Shown here piece after piece: positions 25,721-34,438 of a DNA stretch of 64,000 nucleotides. Under the pieces are notes generated by a model that saw only the letters and a list, made by a program, of their open reading frames with translations, ran no database searches and had not been told where the DNA came from. The position numbers were made by a program, and so were the translations under genes. This stretch comes from an uncultured Lachnospiraceae bacterium (GTDB taxonomy: Bacteria; Bacillota; Clostridia; Lachnospirales; Lachnospiraceae). Every line of letters begins with the position of its first letter. Positions within the stretch are counted from its first letter, which is position 1. The stretch spans positions 238,972 to 302,971 of the forward strand of contig CATLAK010000002.1 of the NCBI GenBank assembly GCA_949878435.1, in the 5' to 3' direction.

Positions 25721-27769
25721 ATGGATGTAAATCAATATCTTGAGATTTTTCTTGATGAAACGAAGGAGCACCTTGAAAGCCTGAATACCCAGATTCTTAG
25801 TCTGGAGCAGGAGCCGGAAAATGTTGATACGATTAATGAAATCTTCCGTGCCGCCCATTCCATGAAGGGCATGGCAGGAACCATGGGATATAAGCGTATG
25901 CAGGCGCTTACCCATGACATGGAGAATGTATTTTCAGAGATCAGGAACGGTTCCATGAAAGTGAACTCCAATCTGATCGATACGCTGTTCCAATGTCTGG
26001 ATGCACTTGAGGAATATACCGACAACATCCAGCAGACTGCTGACGAGGGAACGAACGACAACCAGCAGCTGATCAACATGCTGAATGCATTCCTAAAGCC
26101 TGGGGGAAAAGAGCAGGCACCTGCAAAGGAATCCGGCGCAGCGGCAAAGACGGAGGACGGACCGGCAGAAAAATGGATGGATATCAAAATAGGCGAGTCG
26201 GAACAGCTTGTTTTGTCCACCGCAAAATCTCAGGGCAAAAATATATACGGACTTACCGTTTATGTACAGGAAAGCTGTCTTCTGAAAGCTGCGAGGGCAT
26301 TTCTGGTGTATAAGGCGGTTGAGGAAAAGGCAGAGATTATCGTGTGCAATCCCCCTGCCCAGGATATTGAGGATGAAAAGTTTGACCTTGATTTCAGTCT
26401 GATCGTGGTTTCTGAATGCGATATTGAGGATATCCTTCAGGCAACAAGAAGCGTTTCAGAAATAGAGAAGGTGGTAGGCGCCGCCTATGAAGTAGAAGAA
26501 GCGGTGGCAGAGAAGCAGAGCACAGAGCGGGCGGCTGAGACAAAGCCTGCGGCGCCGGCACAGGCACAGAGCGCGCCTGCCAAGGCAAATGAGAAGAAAA
26601 CGCCGGGCAAGCCGGTGGTCAACAGAACCGTCCGCGTGGATATCGAAAAGCTGGATGTTCTAATGAATCTGGTAAGCGAGCTGATTATTGCAAAGAACTC
26701 GCTGGTATCCGCGTCCAGTACAGAAGGAGGAACCGGCAGAGGATTTAACGAGCAGATCGAGTATCTGGAAGGAGTAACGACAAATCTGCACGAGTCCGTC
26801 ATGAAGGTAAGGATGGTACCCATTGAGAGCGTTGTGAGCAAATTCCCCAGAATGATCCGTGATCTTTCAAAGAAACTGGATAAGAAGATGGAATTGTATA
26901 TGTCAGGTGAAGAGACAGAACTTGACAGAACGGTGGTGGATGAAATCGGTGATCCGCTGATGCATCTTCTGCGTAACGCTGCCGATCATGGACTGGAGTC
27001 CACGGAACTACGCTTGCAGAGAGGAAAGCCGGAAGTGGGATCAATCTTCCTGGATGCCTATCAGGACGGCAACAACGTTGTGATCGAAGTGAGGGACGAC
27101 GGAAACGGCATTGACGTGGAAGGCGTTAAGAATAAAGCGATTGAGCGCGGTGTCATCACACCGGAACAGGGTGATAACATGAGCGAGAAGGATATCATCA
27201 ATCTCCTTTTCCATGCAGGATTTTCCACTGCAAAGAAGATCTCGGATGTTTCAGGGCGAGGCGTGGGGCTGGATGTTGTAAAATCTAAGATTGAATCTTT
27301 GAGCGGCGAAGTGGAAGTGAAGTCCAGGCTGGGAGAAGGAAGCACATGGATCGTACGCCTGCCATTGACGCTGGCAATCATCCAGGCGCTTATGGTTACG
27401 GTAGGGGGAGAAAAATATGCGATTTCCCTTGGCGGAATCCAGACACTTGAGGACATCAGCCCAAGTGAAGTGAAGCTGGTACAGAACAGAGAAGTGATCA
27501 ACTTAAGAGGCAGCGTGATTCCCCTTATCAGACTTAGCAAAGAGCTGGATATTGAAAGCAGCAAATCACCAGAGGATAACCTGATTGTGGTAATCGTCAA
27601 GAAGGGTGAAAAGCTTGCAGGTCTGGTAATAGATGAACTTATGGGACAGCAGGAAATCGTCATCAAATCGCTGGGCAAGTATATCAGCAAATGTAAGATC
27701 ATCAGCGGGGCGACGATACTTGGCGATGGCGAAGTGGCACTGATCTTAGACGCAAATGCACTGATATAA
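25721..27769 (+). CDS. cheA: Chemotaxis histidine kinase CheA
   Basis: A 682-residue kinase. The Hpt domain has its phospho-His46 in AAHSMKGMAG. A linker and P2 region (about 145-270) bind CheY. The P3 dimerisation helices start near residue 300. The P4 ATPase has N box NAADHGLES, G1 DDGNGID and G2 GRGVGLDVV. The P5 CheW-like domain (about 545-680) is the coupling surface. It starts one base after cheB. All catalytic motifs are intact. Confidence 0.97.
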   Translation: MDVNQYLEIFLDETKEHLESLNTQILSLEQEPENVDTINEIFRAAHSMKGMAGTMGYKRMQALTHDMENVFSEIRNGSMKVNSNLIDTLFQCLDALEEYTDNIQQTADEGTNDNQQLINMLNAFLKPGGKEQAPAKESGAAAKTEDGPAEKWMDIKIGESEQLVLSTAKSQGKNIYGLTVYVQESCLLKAARAFLVYKAVEEKAEIIVCNPPAQDIEDEKFDLDFSLIVVSECDIEDILQATRSVSEIEKVVGAAYEVEEAVAEKQSTERAAETKPAAPAQAQSAPAKANEKKTPGKPVVNRTVRVDIEKLDVLMNLVSELIIAKNSLVSASSTEGGTGRGFNEQIEYLEGVTTNLHESVMKVRMVPIESVVSKFPRMIRDLSKKLDKKMELYMSGEETELDRTVVDEIGDPLMHLLRNAADHGLESTELRLQRGKPEVGSIFLDAYQDGNNVVIEVRDDGNGIDVEGVKNKAIERGVITPEQGDNMSEKDIINLLFHAGFSTAKKISDVSGRGVGLDVVKSKIESLSGEVEVKSRLGEGSTWIVRLPLTLAIIQALMVTVGGEKYAISLGGIQTLEDISPSEVKLVQNREVINLRGSVIPLIRLSKELDIESSKSPEDNLIVVIVKKGEKLAGLVIDELMGQQEIVIKSLGKYISKCKIISGATILGDGEVALILDANALI

Positions 27770-27785
27770 GATGGGGGGAGAAACA

Positions 27786-28268
27786 ATGGATGAATTGAAA
27801 GTATCTGATATAGGTCTATACAATGTTAAAACGCAGGATGACGCAATCCAGTACATAGTGATCAAACTGGGGGATGAGCAGTATGGCATCGATATTAAGT
27901 ATGTGGATAATATTGTGCGTGTGCAGCACATTACCCGAGTGCCGAAGGTGGCAGATTATTTAAAGGGCGTGATCAATCTGCGCGGGGAAGTCATTCCGGT
28001 CATGAGCCTTAGAATCAAGATGGAGCTTCCGGCAGACGAAATGACTAAGGCGACCAGAATCATTATTCTTAAGCTGGAACAGCATGGGACGATTGGGGTT
28101 ATCGTGGATGAAGTGAAGGAAGTCGTTACATTGGGGCAGGAAGAAATTGAAAAGGTTTCATATGATGACAAGGAAGAGAGAGTCAATTTTATCTTGGGTG
28201 TAGGCAAGCACAACGGCGAACTGATTTCGCTTCTTGACCTCAATGCTGTTGCCATGGAAAACAAATAA
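27786..28268 (+). CDS. cheW: Chemotaxis coupling protein CheW
   Basis: 160 residues from the ATG at 27786, which follows GGGGGGAG (an ATG at 27771 sits in front of this site and is unlikely). A CheW SH3-like fold is indicated by QYIVIKLGDEQYGIDIKYV, VINLRGEVIPVMSLR and VNFILGVGKHNGELISLLD. It links receptors to CheA. Confidence 0.95.
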   Translation: MDELKVSDIGLYNVKTQDDAIQYIVIKLGDEQYGIDIKYVDNIVRVQHITRVPKVADYLKGVINLRGEVIPVMSLRIKMELPADEMTKATRIIILKLEQHGTIGVIVDEVKEVVTLGQEEIEKVSYDDKEERVNFILGVGKHNGELISLLDLNAVAMENK

Positions 28269-28308
28269 TAGAACCATAAAGTGTGAGAAGGAAATGATAG
28301 GAGGAACC

Positions 28309-28944
28309 ATGAAGGACCTTAGCATGGAGCAAATAACAAATCAATATTTTGATGTGCTGCAGGAACTGGGAAACATCGGGGCAGGAAATGCAACCACGGC
28401 GCTTGCACAGATGGTCGGCTGCAAAGTTGATATGTCGGTGCCACAGGTCAGACTGCTTGAATTTCATGAATTGGGTGATATCGTGGGGGGAGATGATCAG
28501 ATCATGGTCAGTATCTTCCTCCAGGTCGAGGGCGATATAGAGGGCAGTATGATGTTCATTTTCACCAAGGCAACGGCGGCACATCTGGTAAATAAGCTGA
28601 TGTGCGGAATGCTGGGAATCGAAGAGGAAAACTTGGAGGAGTACCAGTTTGGTGAGATGGAATGCTCTGCTGTAAAAGAGCTTGGAAATATCATCACAGG
28701 AGCATATCTGAATGCTTTGTCAGGATTGACGAACTTGAAAATCTATCCATCCGTGCCGCAGCTTGGTATTGATATGGCAGGGGCGCTCTTAAGTGTTCCT
28801 GCGGTTGAATTTGGCGTGCTTGGGGATAAGATTCTGCTGATACAGACGACCTTTTCAGATGACGTGGAATTAGACGGTTATTTTATTCTTATCCCAGATA
28901 TGAATTCTTACGAGAAGATATTGACATCGCTTGGTGTATTGTAG
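28309..28944 (+). CDS. cheC: CheY-P phosphatase CheC
   Basis: 211 residues from the ATG at 28309, preceded by AGGAGG. Two phosphatase motifs are present (ELGNIGAGNATTALAQ near 19-34 and ELGNIITGAY near 123). CheC dephosphorylates CheY-P and is activated by binding CheD, encoded next. Together with FliY this cell has two CheC-class phosphatases. Confidence 0.94.
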   Translation: MKDLSMEQITNQYFDVLQELGNIGAGNATTALAQMVGCKVDMSVPQVRLLEFHELGDIVGGDDQIMVSIFLQVEGDIEGSMMFIFTKATAAHLVNKLMCGMLGIEEENLEEYQFGEMECSAVKELGNIITGAYLNALSGLTNLKIYPSVPQLGIDMAGALLSVPAVEFGVLGDKILLIQTTFSDDVELDGYFILIPDMNSYEKILTSLGVL

Positions 28945-28977
28945 GGATTGGAAGATAGACGGGAGACGCGTGGAGAG

Positions 28978-29463
28978 ATGAGTGAAGTTATTAAGGTAGG
29001 AATGGCTGATTTCAAGACCTGTAGAGGTGACGATGCGGTGACGACCTTGGGATTAGGCTCTTGTGTGGGAATCGCAGTGAGAGATCCGGCAACAGGAATC
29101 GGTGGTCTGGCACACATTATGCTGCCAGACAGTACTGAAATAAAGAACAACACAAACAGACCGAAGTTTGCAGATACGGGTATAGAAGATCTGGTAAATG
29201 AAATCGTCCGCATGGGTGCCAGCCGCAGCAGGCTTGTGGCGAAGATCGCCGGCGGCGCGCAGATGTTTGCTTTTGGCAGCAAGAGTGATATGATCCGCGT
29301 GGGGGAGCGCAATGTAATGGCAAGCAAGAAAAAACTAAATCAGCTTAGGATACCGATTCTGGCTGAGGATACGGGGGATTCTTACGGGCGGACGGTAATT
29401 TTTTATCCTAAGACAGGGGATTTTGTTATAAAGGCTGTAGGAAAATCGGAGAAGACGATATGA
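28978..29463 (+). CDS. cheD: Chemoreceptor glutamine deamidase CheD
   Basis: 161 residues from the ATG at 28978. The catalytic Cys29 (LGLGSCVGIAVRD) and His46 (GLAHIMLP) are visible, with the later GGAQMF and NVMASKKKL elements. CheD deamidates receptor glutamines and forms a complex with CheC. The last bases, ATGA, overlap the next gene. Confidence 0.94.
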   Translation: MSEVIKVGMADFKTCRGDDAVTTLGLGSCVGIAVRDPATGIGGLAHIMLPDSTEIKNNTNRPKFADTGIEDLVNEIVRMGASRSRLVAKIAGGAQMFAFGSKSDMIRVGERNVMASKKKLNQLRIPILAEDTGDSYGRTVIFYPKTGDFVIKAVGKSEKTI

Positions 29464-29756
29464 AAAAGATGAAATTGTTTGCGCCCTTTGTAACACTCCT
29501 TGCAGGCGCAGTGGCAAGTCTGATAATGTTTTATTTTCACTATAGTACAGAGCAGATGTTGACGATATTACTTTTAGTGCTTTTTATTTTTTATGTGGCA
29601 GGCAGTTTCATCCAAGGGAGGGTGAGTGCATTTGTAAGCCAGATCAAAGCGCAGGAAGAACACGAAAGAGAACTTATGGAGATGCAGGCTGCTTTGGAAG
29701 GCGAGGGGGAATCGACCGGTCAGGCAGACGTAGATACAGAAAGTGAAGCAGAATGA
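29460..29756 (+). CDS. Small two-helix membrane protein between cheD and fliA, unknown function
   Basis: A 98-residue protein: two predicted membrane helices (about 9-27 and 32-52), then a charged helical cytoplasmic tail rich in Glu and Gln. It starts inside the cheD stop (ATGA), so it is coupled to cheD translation, and ends 30 bases before fliA. I do not recognise a named family. Position suggests a role in chemotaxis arrays or SigD control, but the sequence gives no direct evidence. Confidence 0.75.
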   Translation: MKKMKLFAPFVTLLAGAVASLIMFYFHYSTEQMLTILLLVLFIFYVAGSFIQGRVSAFVSQIKAQEEHERELMEMQAALEGEGESTGQADVDTESEAE

Positions 29757-29786
29757 AAGACATAAATCTGGGTGATGGAGGTAGCG

Positions 29787-30551
29787 ATGGACGAGGCAGG
29801 AAGAAGCAGGCTTTGGGAAAGTTATGCAAAAACGAAATCGCCTGAAATCAGAGAGAAACTGATATTGGAATATGCACCGCTGGTAAAATTGGTGGCAGGG
29901 CGTCTTAGCATGTATCTGGGATATAATGTGGAGTATGACGATCTTGTAAGCTATGGCATCTTCGGTCTGATTGACGCCATAGACAAATTTGACAGCATGA
30001 AAGCTGTAAAATTTGAGACTTATGCAAGTCTACGCATCAGGGGAGCGATTCTGGACCAGATTAGGAAGATGGATTGGATTCCCAGAACAATCAGGCAGAA
30101 ACAGAAAAAGATCGACGTTGCCATAAAAGAAATAGAGACGGCTACCGGACGGGCAGCGACAGATGAAGAGATTGCTGCAAGCCTTGGGATTTCGGAGGAG
30201 GATTATCTTACATGGCAGTCCCAGATGAAAATTACAGGGGTGGTCTCTTTAAATGAATTTATGGAGTCCGGAAGTGAGGTGCCAGCGGAACAGACAGATC
30301 AGCACCGCTTTGAAAGTCCCGAGGAAGTGATCGAAAAGGAAGAGTTAAAGAAGATACTGCAGCAGGCTTTGGAGCTTTTGACGGAAAAAGAAAAAAAGGT
30401 GATTCTGCTATACTATTATGAAGATTTGACGTTGAAGGAAATCAGTAATGTGTTGGAGGTGTCTGAGTCCAGAATCTCTCAGCTTCACACAAGAGCCCTC
30501 CAAAAAATGAAATCAAAGATGGGAAATTATATGGGGATATTTTCTGTTTAG
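29787..30551 (+). CDS. fliA: Flagellar sigma factor FliA/SigD (sigma-28)
   Basis: 254 residues from the ATG at 29787, which follows TGGAGGT. Region 2 has YDDLVSYGIFGLIDAIDKFD and KFETYASLRIRGAILDQIR. Region 3 and the region 4 helix-turn-helix (LTLKEISNVLEVSESRISQL) follow. It drives late genes such as flagellin and receptors, which are not in this window. No flgM anti-sigma gene is seen nearby. Confidence 0.95.
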   Translation: MDEAGRSRLWESYAKTKSPEIREKLILEYAPLVKLVAGRLSMYLGYNVEYDDLVSYGIFGLIDAIDKFDSMKAVKFETYASLRIRGAILDQIRKMDWIPRTIRQKQKKIDVAIKEIETATGRAATDEEIAASLGISEEDYLTWQSQMKITGVVSLNEFMESGSEVPAEQTDQHRFESPEEVIEKEELKKILQQALELLTEKEKKVILLYYYEDLTLKEISNVLEVSESRISQLHTRALQKMKSKMGNYMGIFSV

Positions 30552-30581
30552 AACGAAATAATAGTACAAGGGGGCGTCAGT

Positions 30582-32186
30582 TTGAAGAGGAATGGGTATT
30601 TTCAAGTGGTGTGCGGCGAAAGTGAAACGTCGTTAAAGATTTTCCCGCCCCGTAATGGAGGAAAAGAGGTCAATGTCAAAGAAGTAATCAATTACTTGAA
30701 CCGCAATGAGATCGCATATGATGCAGGCACGCTGAACAAAGGATTTAAAGAGGCATTTGCAACAAAGGACGGGATTAGTCAGTTTGCGCTGAATAAAAAT
30801 GTTTCGCCTGAAATAAAGGGAAGTTTTATTTTTCAGGTCAGTCAGGATAAGATGATGGCAATGGCGCGGTTTTATCCGCCTTCCGAAAAGGGAGAGCGGC
30901 TGACCGCTCAGGAATTTATAGACTATTTGACAAGAAAAAACATCAAATTTGGGATTAGGAAGGATGGTCTCCACAATTTTTTTTCCTGCCCGGTTTACTG
31001 TACAGATATTCTGGTGGCGAAGGGGCAGCCTCCCCGGCATGGCACTGATGCGAAAATTGAGTATTTCTTTGAAACGGATCTGCATGCGAAGCCTACACTG
31101 AAAGAAGATGGAAGCGTAGACTTTTTTCATTTAAATGCGCTTAACCACTGTAAAAAAGGAGACATACTTGCACGTCTGACGCCGGGAGACCCGGGGGAGC
31201 ATGGCACAGATATCTATAACGAAAAGATCAAACCCAGGACGATCAAGCAGGCAGCGCTTAAATATGGGCGGAACATAACAATTTCTGATGACCGGCAGGT
31301 ACTTACCACACAGGTGAATGGGCATGTGTCGCTGGTGGAGGGAAAGGTATTTGTCTCTGATGTGCTTGAAGTGGAAAATGTGGATAATTCCACCGGAAAC
31401 ATTGAGTATGATGGAAATGTGATGATAAATGGAAATGTTTGTACCAACTTCAGGGTAAAGGCAAAGGGAGACATAGAGGTCAGAGGTGTGGTCGAGGGGG
31501 CATTCCTTGAAGCAGAGGGCAGCGTCGTCATAGCCAGAGGCATGAACGGTATGGCAAAAGGAAGCCTTAAAGCAGGAGGAAATGTCATTGCGAAGTTTAT
31601 TGAAAACGCCAAGGTAAATGCGGGAGGTTATGTATCTGCAGGCTCTATCCTGCATAGTGAAGTGACGGCGGGAACGGAGATCATCGTAAGCGGCAAGAGA
31701 GGATTCATCACAGGCGGCAGGGTGTGCGCTGCCAATATGATTCAGGTAAAGACACTGGGGTCTTACATGGGTGCGGACACATTGGTGGAAGTGGGTGTGG
31801 ATCCAAACATCAAGCAGCGGATACAGGAACTCCAGAAGGCAATGACGGAGAATAAGAAAGAGATGGATGCCTTAGCGCCGGTTCTGCTGGGAATGGCGCA
31901 GAAAATGACGCAGGGGGTAAAGATGAAGCAGGAGCAGCTGAAATCTAGCCAGCGGATGATGCAGAAGGATAAGCAGATGAAGCAGAAGCAGGAAGAATAT
32001 ATGGAGGAGATCGATTCCCTGCAGAAGCTTTTAGCAGAAAGCAATGCTGCAAAGATAGAAGTCTCAGGCGAGGTATTCAGCGGTACAAGGATCTCCATCG
32101 GAGATGCCTCCATGGTTGTAAAGAACAGCATGTCACACTGCAAGTTCATAAAATCAAAGGGAGAAATAGAAATGACGGTTTTGTAA
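30582..32186 (+). CDS. FapA family protein (DUF342, flagellar assembly protein A)
   Basis: A 534-residue protein with a TTG start 7 bases after AAGGGGG. The middle (about 150-400) is a run of short Gly/Val-rich beta steps (NIEYDGNVMINGNVCTNFRVK, GDIEVRGVVEGAFLEAEG) that suggests a beta-helix. The C-terminal part (about 410-490) is a Gln/Lys/Met-rich coiled coil. This is the FapA/DUF342 layout. FapA is linked to flagellar placement in Vibrio; here the function is inferred from location after fliA. Confidence 0.85.
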   Translation: MKRNGYFQVVCGESETSLKIFPPRNGGKEVNVKEVINYLNRNEIAYDAGTLNKGFKEAFATKDGISQFALNKNVSPEIKGSFIFQVSQDKMMAMARFYPPSEKGERLTAQEFIDYLTRKNIKFGIRKDGLHNFFSCPVYCTDILVAKGQPPRHGTDAKIEYFFETDLHAKPTLKEDGSVDFFHLNALNHCKKGDILARLTPGDPGEHGTDIYNEKIKPRTIKQAALKYGRNITISDDRQVLTTQVNGHVSLVEGKVFVSDVLEVENVDNSTGNIEYDGNVMINGNVCTNFRVKAKGDIEVRGVVEGAFLEAEGSVVIARGMNGMAKGSLKAGGNVIAKFIENAKVNAGGYVSAGSILHSEVTAGTEIIVSGKRGFITGGRVCAANMIQVKTLGSYMGADTLVEVGVDPNIKQRIQELQKAMTENKKEMDALAPVLLGMAQKMTQGVKMKQEQLKSSQRMMQKDKQMKQKQEEYMEEIDSLQKLLAESNAAKIEVSGEVFSGTRISIGDASMVVKNSMSHCKFIKSKGEIEMTVL

Positions 32187-32215
32187 GGAATAAAAACCGC
32201 GGAAAGGATAGAACT

Positions 32216-32527
32216 ATGACAATCAGTCGTGTAGAACTCCAAGGGCAGGTAACAAGAGCGCAGGACTTTACCACCATCAAACATAATGAAGACAATAAGG
32301 TCGTGGTGGATCAGAACAATTTTCAGCGTCAGTTTGACCAGACGGTGGAAAATAAAGTCCGCCAGGTTCGGCAACAGGATGAAGCGGACAACAGGGGAAA
32401 GAAGTTCGACGCCAAGGAAAAGGGAAACGGAAGCTACGCCGGGGACGGTGGGCGCAGAAGAAAGAAAGAAGAAAAAGATGGCAGAGTCGTCCTCAAGGGA
32501 CAAAATAGCTTTGACATGAAAATCTAA
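32216..32527 (+). CDS. Small charged protein after fapA, unknown
   Basis: A 103-residue, very hydrophilic protein with no membrane segment. The N-terminus (TISRVELQGQVTRAQDFTTIK, then NFQRQFDQTV) looks helical; the C-terminal half is rich in Gly, Lys, Arg and Asp, and ends NSFDMKI. I do not recognise the family. It sits in tight synteny between fapA and a DUF6115-like gene with only 18-30 base gaps, so it is part of the operon. Confidence 0.75.
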   Translation: MTISRVELQGQVTRAQDFTTIKHNEDNKVVVDQNNFQRQFDQTVENKVRQVRQQDEADNRGKKFDAKEKGNGSYAGDGGRRRKKEEKDGRVVLKGQNSFDMKI

Positions 32528-32545
32528 TGAACTACGGGTGAAAAT

Positions 32546-33568
32546 ATGGAAGTGATAGAAATTATTTTTTTAGTATTAGGTGTGATTGTGTTTATCGTCA
32601 GCTTTCTGCTGCCGGCAGGCAAGAAGGAAGATGGGGAGAATGTTGCCAAAATAAGCGAGGATGCCATAAGGGAAATGGTTGATCGGGAAATTGACGGCAG
32701 AAAAGAGAAAATAAACGAAATCGTGGATGAGACGGTCTCTTATTCTATGGAGAAAGCAGAGCGTTCCATGGAACGACTGATGAATGAAAAAATGATGTCG
32801 ATTAGTGAATATTCAGATACCGTGCTTGGCGAGATCAACAAAAGCCACCAGGAAGTGGTGTTTTTGTATGATATGCTGAATGACAAGCATGAGAATTTAA
32901 AGACGGTTGCTTCTGACGCGGCAAAGACGGTGAGTGAAGTGAAGCAGACGATGCTGGATGCGGATCTTGCGGCAAAAGAGATGGAAATCAAGGTGAAGGA
33001 AGCACAGCAGGCGGCGGGCGAAGCCCATACTGGAGCGGTGCAGGCACAGCAGGCGGTAGATGAGGTGCAGGCTAAGGCGGAAGAACTTCTTAAGGTAATT
33101 AAGGAAGCAGAAAGGGATACTGCAAAGGCGAAAGAGGAGGCAGAGGCTGTGGGCAGAACTGTGGAGGAATTGTCTGTCATAACCGCCCGGAAAGAGAAAG
33201 CGGCAAAAGCAGCAGAGGACGATTTTAAGCCGATTGCCGCCCAGGTGGTCGAGGTGCCCAAAGAAGCTGAACCAAAGCCGAAAGCAGCAAAGACGACGAG
33301 AAAGCCGCGCGTGGCAAAAGCGCCCAAAAAGGATGCAAAGGCAGCGGAAACGGAAAGCGTAAAAATTCTTCCCACACAGACCGTGCCTGCAGAGGGACCG
33401 GAAGTGGCGGTATCTTTAGATGAAGAAGACAGCCGCGGCGGAAGAAATAACAATGAAAAAATCCTGGAACTTCACAAGACAGGAAAGTCCAACATGGCAA
33501 TTGCAAAGGAACTGGGACTTGGAATCGGTGAAGTCAAACTTGTCATTGATTTATTTGAAGGAATGTAA
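32546..33568 (+). CDS. Membrane-anchored coiled-coil protein with C-terminal HTH (DUF6115-like)
   Basis: 340 residues. There is one N-terminal membrane helix (about 5-22), a long Ala/Glu/Lys coiled coil (about 35-215) and a Pro/Lys/Ala-rich linker. A C-terminal helix-turn-helix-like segment follows (NNEKILELHKTGKSNMAIA, then LGLGIGEVKLVIDLF). The same layout is known for DUF6115 proteins in Lachnospiraceae flagellar clusters. A membrane-tethered DNA-binding or scaffold role is only a guess. Confidence 0.78.
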   Translation: MEVIEIIFLVLGVIVFIVSFLLPAGKKEDGENVAKISEDAIREMVDREIDGRKEKINEIVDETVSYSMEKAERSMERLMNEKMMSISEYSDTVLGEINKSHQEVVFLYDMLNDKHENLKTVASDAAKTVSEVKQTMLDADLAAKEMEIKVKEAQQAAGEAHTGAVQAQQAVDEVQAKAEELLKVIKEAERDTAKAKEEAEAVGRTVEELSVITARKEKAAKAAEDDFKPIAAQVVEVPKEAEPKPKAAKTTRKPRVAKAPKKDAKAAETESVKILPTQTVPAEGPEVAVSLDEEDSRGGRNNNEKILELHKTGKSNMAIAKELGLGIGEVKLVIDLFEGM

Positions 33569-33595
33569 GTAATACTTAAGGAATAAGGTATAAAA

Positions 33596-34291
33596 ATGAA
33601 TCTGAAATACTATTTAAGAGGTTTAGGTATAGGAATCGTTGTCACAGCCGTCATTATGGGAATTGCATTCGGCGGCAGGAAGCAGGAATTGAGCAACGAG
33701 GAAATAAAAGAAAGAGCAAGGGCACTTGGCATGACTGAGGAAAGCACTGTGTTAGCAGATGCGGCAGGCAGCCTGCAGGCAGAGCTTCAAAAGGAGCAGG
33801 AGGAAGAAGCATCGGCGCCCACAAGCGAACCGGCACCGTCGGCGACGCCGGAGGCGGCAGGCACACCTTCAGCAACGCCGGAAGCAGCCAGCACTCCGGC
33901 GGCATCGGCAACGCCAGAGGCAGTCAGCACGCCCTCCATAGCGCCCACACCGGCGCAGCAGGAACCTTCAGCGGCGCCCACACCGGCGGCAACAAATAAA
34001 CCTACGCCAGCGCCCACGCCATTAGCGGCGGTATCCCCCACTCCGGAACCGGCGCAATCAGATGGGGATTCACAAAATACCGGGACAGTTACCATTCAGA
34101 TCAACAGCGGCGACGGTTCTCTTACCGTGAGCAGGAAGTTAGAGCAGGCAGGTCTGGTGAGCTCGGCAGCGGAGTTTGATTTATATCTGTGTGAGAATGG
34201 ATATGACAAGCGGCTTAATGTGGGAACCTTTGAAATTCCGGCAAATGCGGGCAATGAACAGATTGCGAAGATTCTAGCCAGATTGGAATAA
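33596..34291 (+). CDS. MltG/YceG-like LysM-type domain protein, catalytic part absent
   Basis: A 231-residue protein with a membrane helix at about 9-28, then an exported Ala/Thr/Pro/Ser-rich stalk (about 75-150) made of SATPEA-type repeats. A C-terminal 65-residue domain follows (VTIQINSGDGSLTVSRKL, LVSSAAEFDLYL, LNVGTFEIPANAGNEQIAKI). The last part resembles the LysM-like subdomain of the endolytic transglycosylase MltG. The catalytic domain that normally follows is missing, so it probably binds peptidoglycan rather than cuts it. It is the last gene of the flagellar cluster. Confidence 0.75.
   Translation: MNLKYYLRGLGIGIVVTAVIMGIAFGGRKQELSNEEIKERARALGMTEESTVLADAAGSLQAELQKEQEEEASAPTSEPAPSATPEAAGTPSATPEAASTPAASATPEAVSTPSIAPTPAQQEPSAAPTPAATNKPTPAPTPLAAVSPTPEPAQSDGDSQNTGTVTIQINSGDGSLTVSRKLEQAGLVSSAAEFDLYLCENGYDKRLNVGTFEIPANAGNEQIAKILARLE
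33839..33934 (+). repeat. Three imperfect 30-bp coding repeats in the MltG-like gene
   Basis: Units at 33839-33868, 33869-33898 and 33905-33934 encode SATPEAAGTP, SATPEAAST and SATPEAVSTP. They form the Pro/Thr/Ala stalk between the membrane helix and the LysM-like domain, and suggest length variation by slippage. Confidence 0.75.
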
Positions 34292-34296
34292 ATTTC

Positions 34297-34325
34297 TTGC
34301 AAGGGGGATTTTTTTGTGCTATAAT
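34297..34325 (+). promoter_or_regulatory. SigA promoter for rpsB-tsf
   Basis: TTGCAA at 34297-34302, a 17-base spacer and TATAAT at 34320-34325, with an upstream TG giving an extended -10. It lies 5 bases after the last flagellar-cluster gene and leaves a leader of about 105 bases before rpsB. It separates ribosomal expression from the flagellar operon. Confidence 0.85.
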
Positions 34326-34438
34326 ATCCGCGTTGTGACTATAAAACACGTGTATCTATTGACTGCCGGTGCTTTCAAAGAGAGAGTATGCAGGAGAGAG
34401 GAAGATATGCGGAAGCAAAACCAAATGGAGGTAGAAAC

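Noticed and set aside
34293..34317. Terminator-like stem (AAATTTC with GGGATTT) and T-run after the last flagellar gene
   Set aside because: The stem is short with two G-U pairs and overlaps the rpsB -35; the T-run is part of the promoter spacer. Too weak to call.
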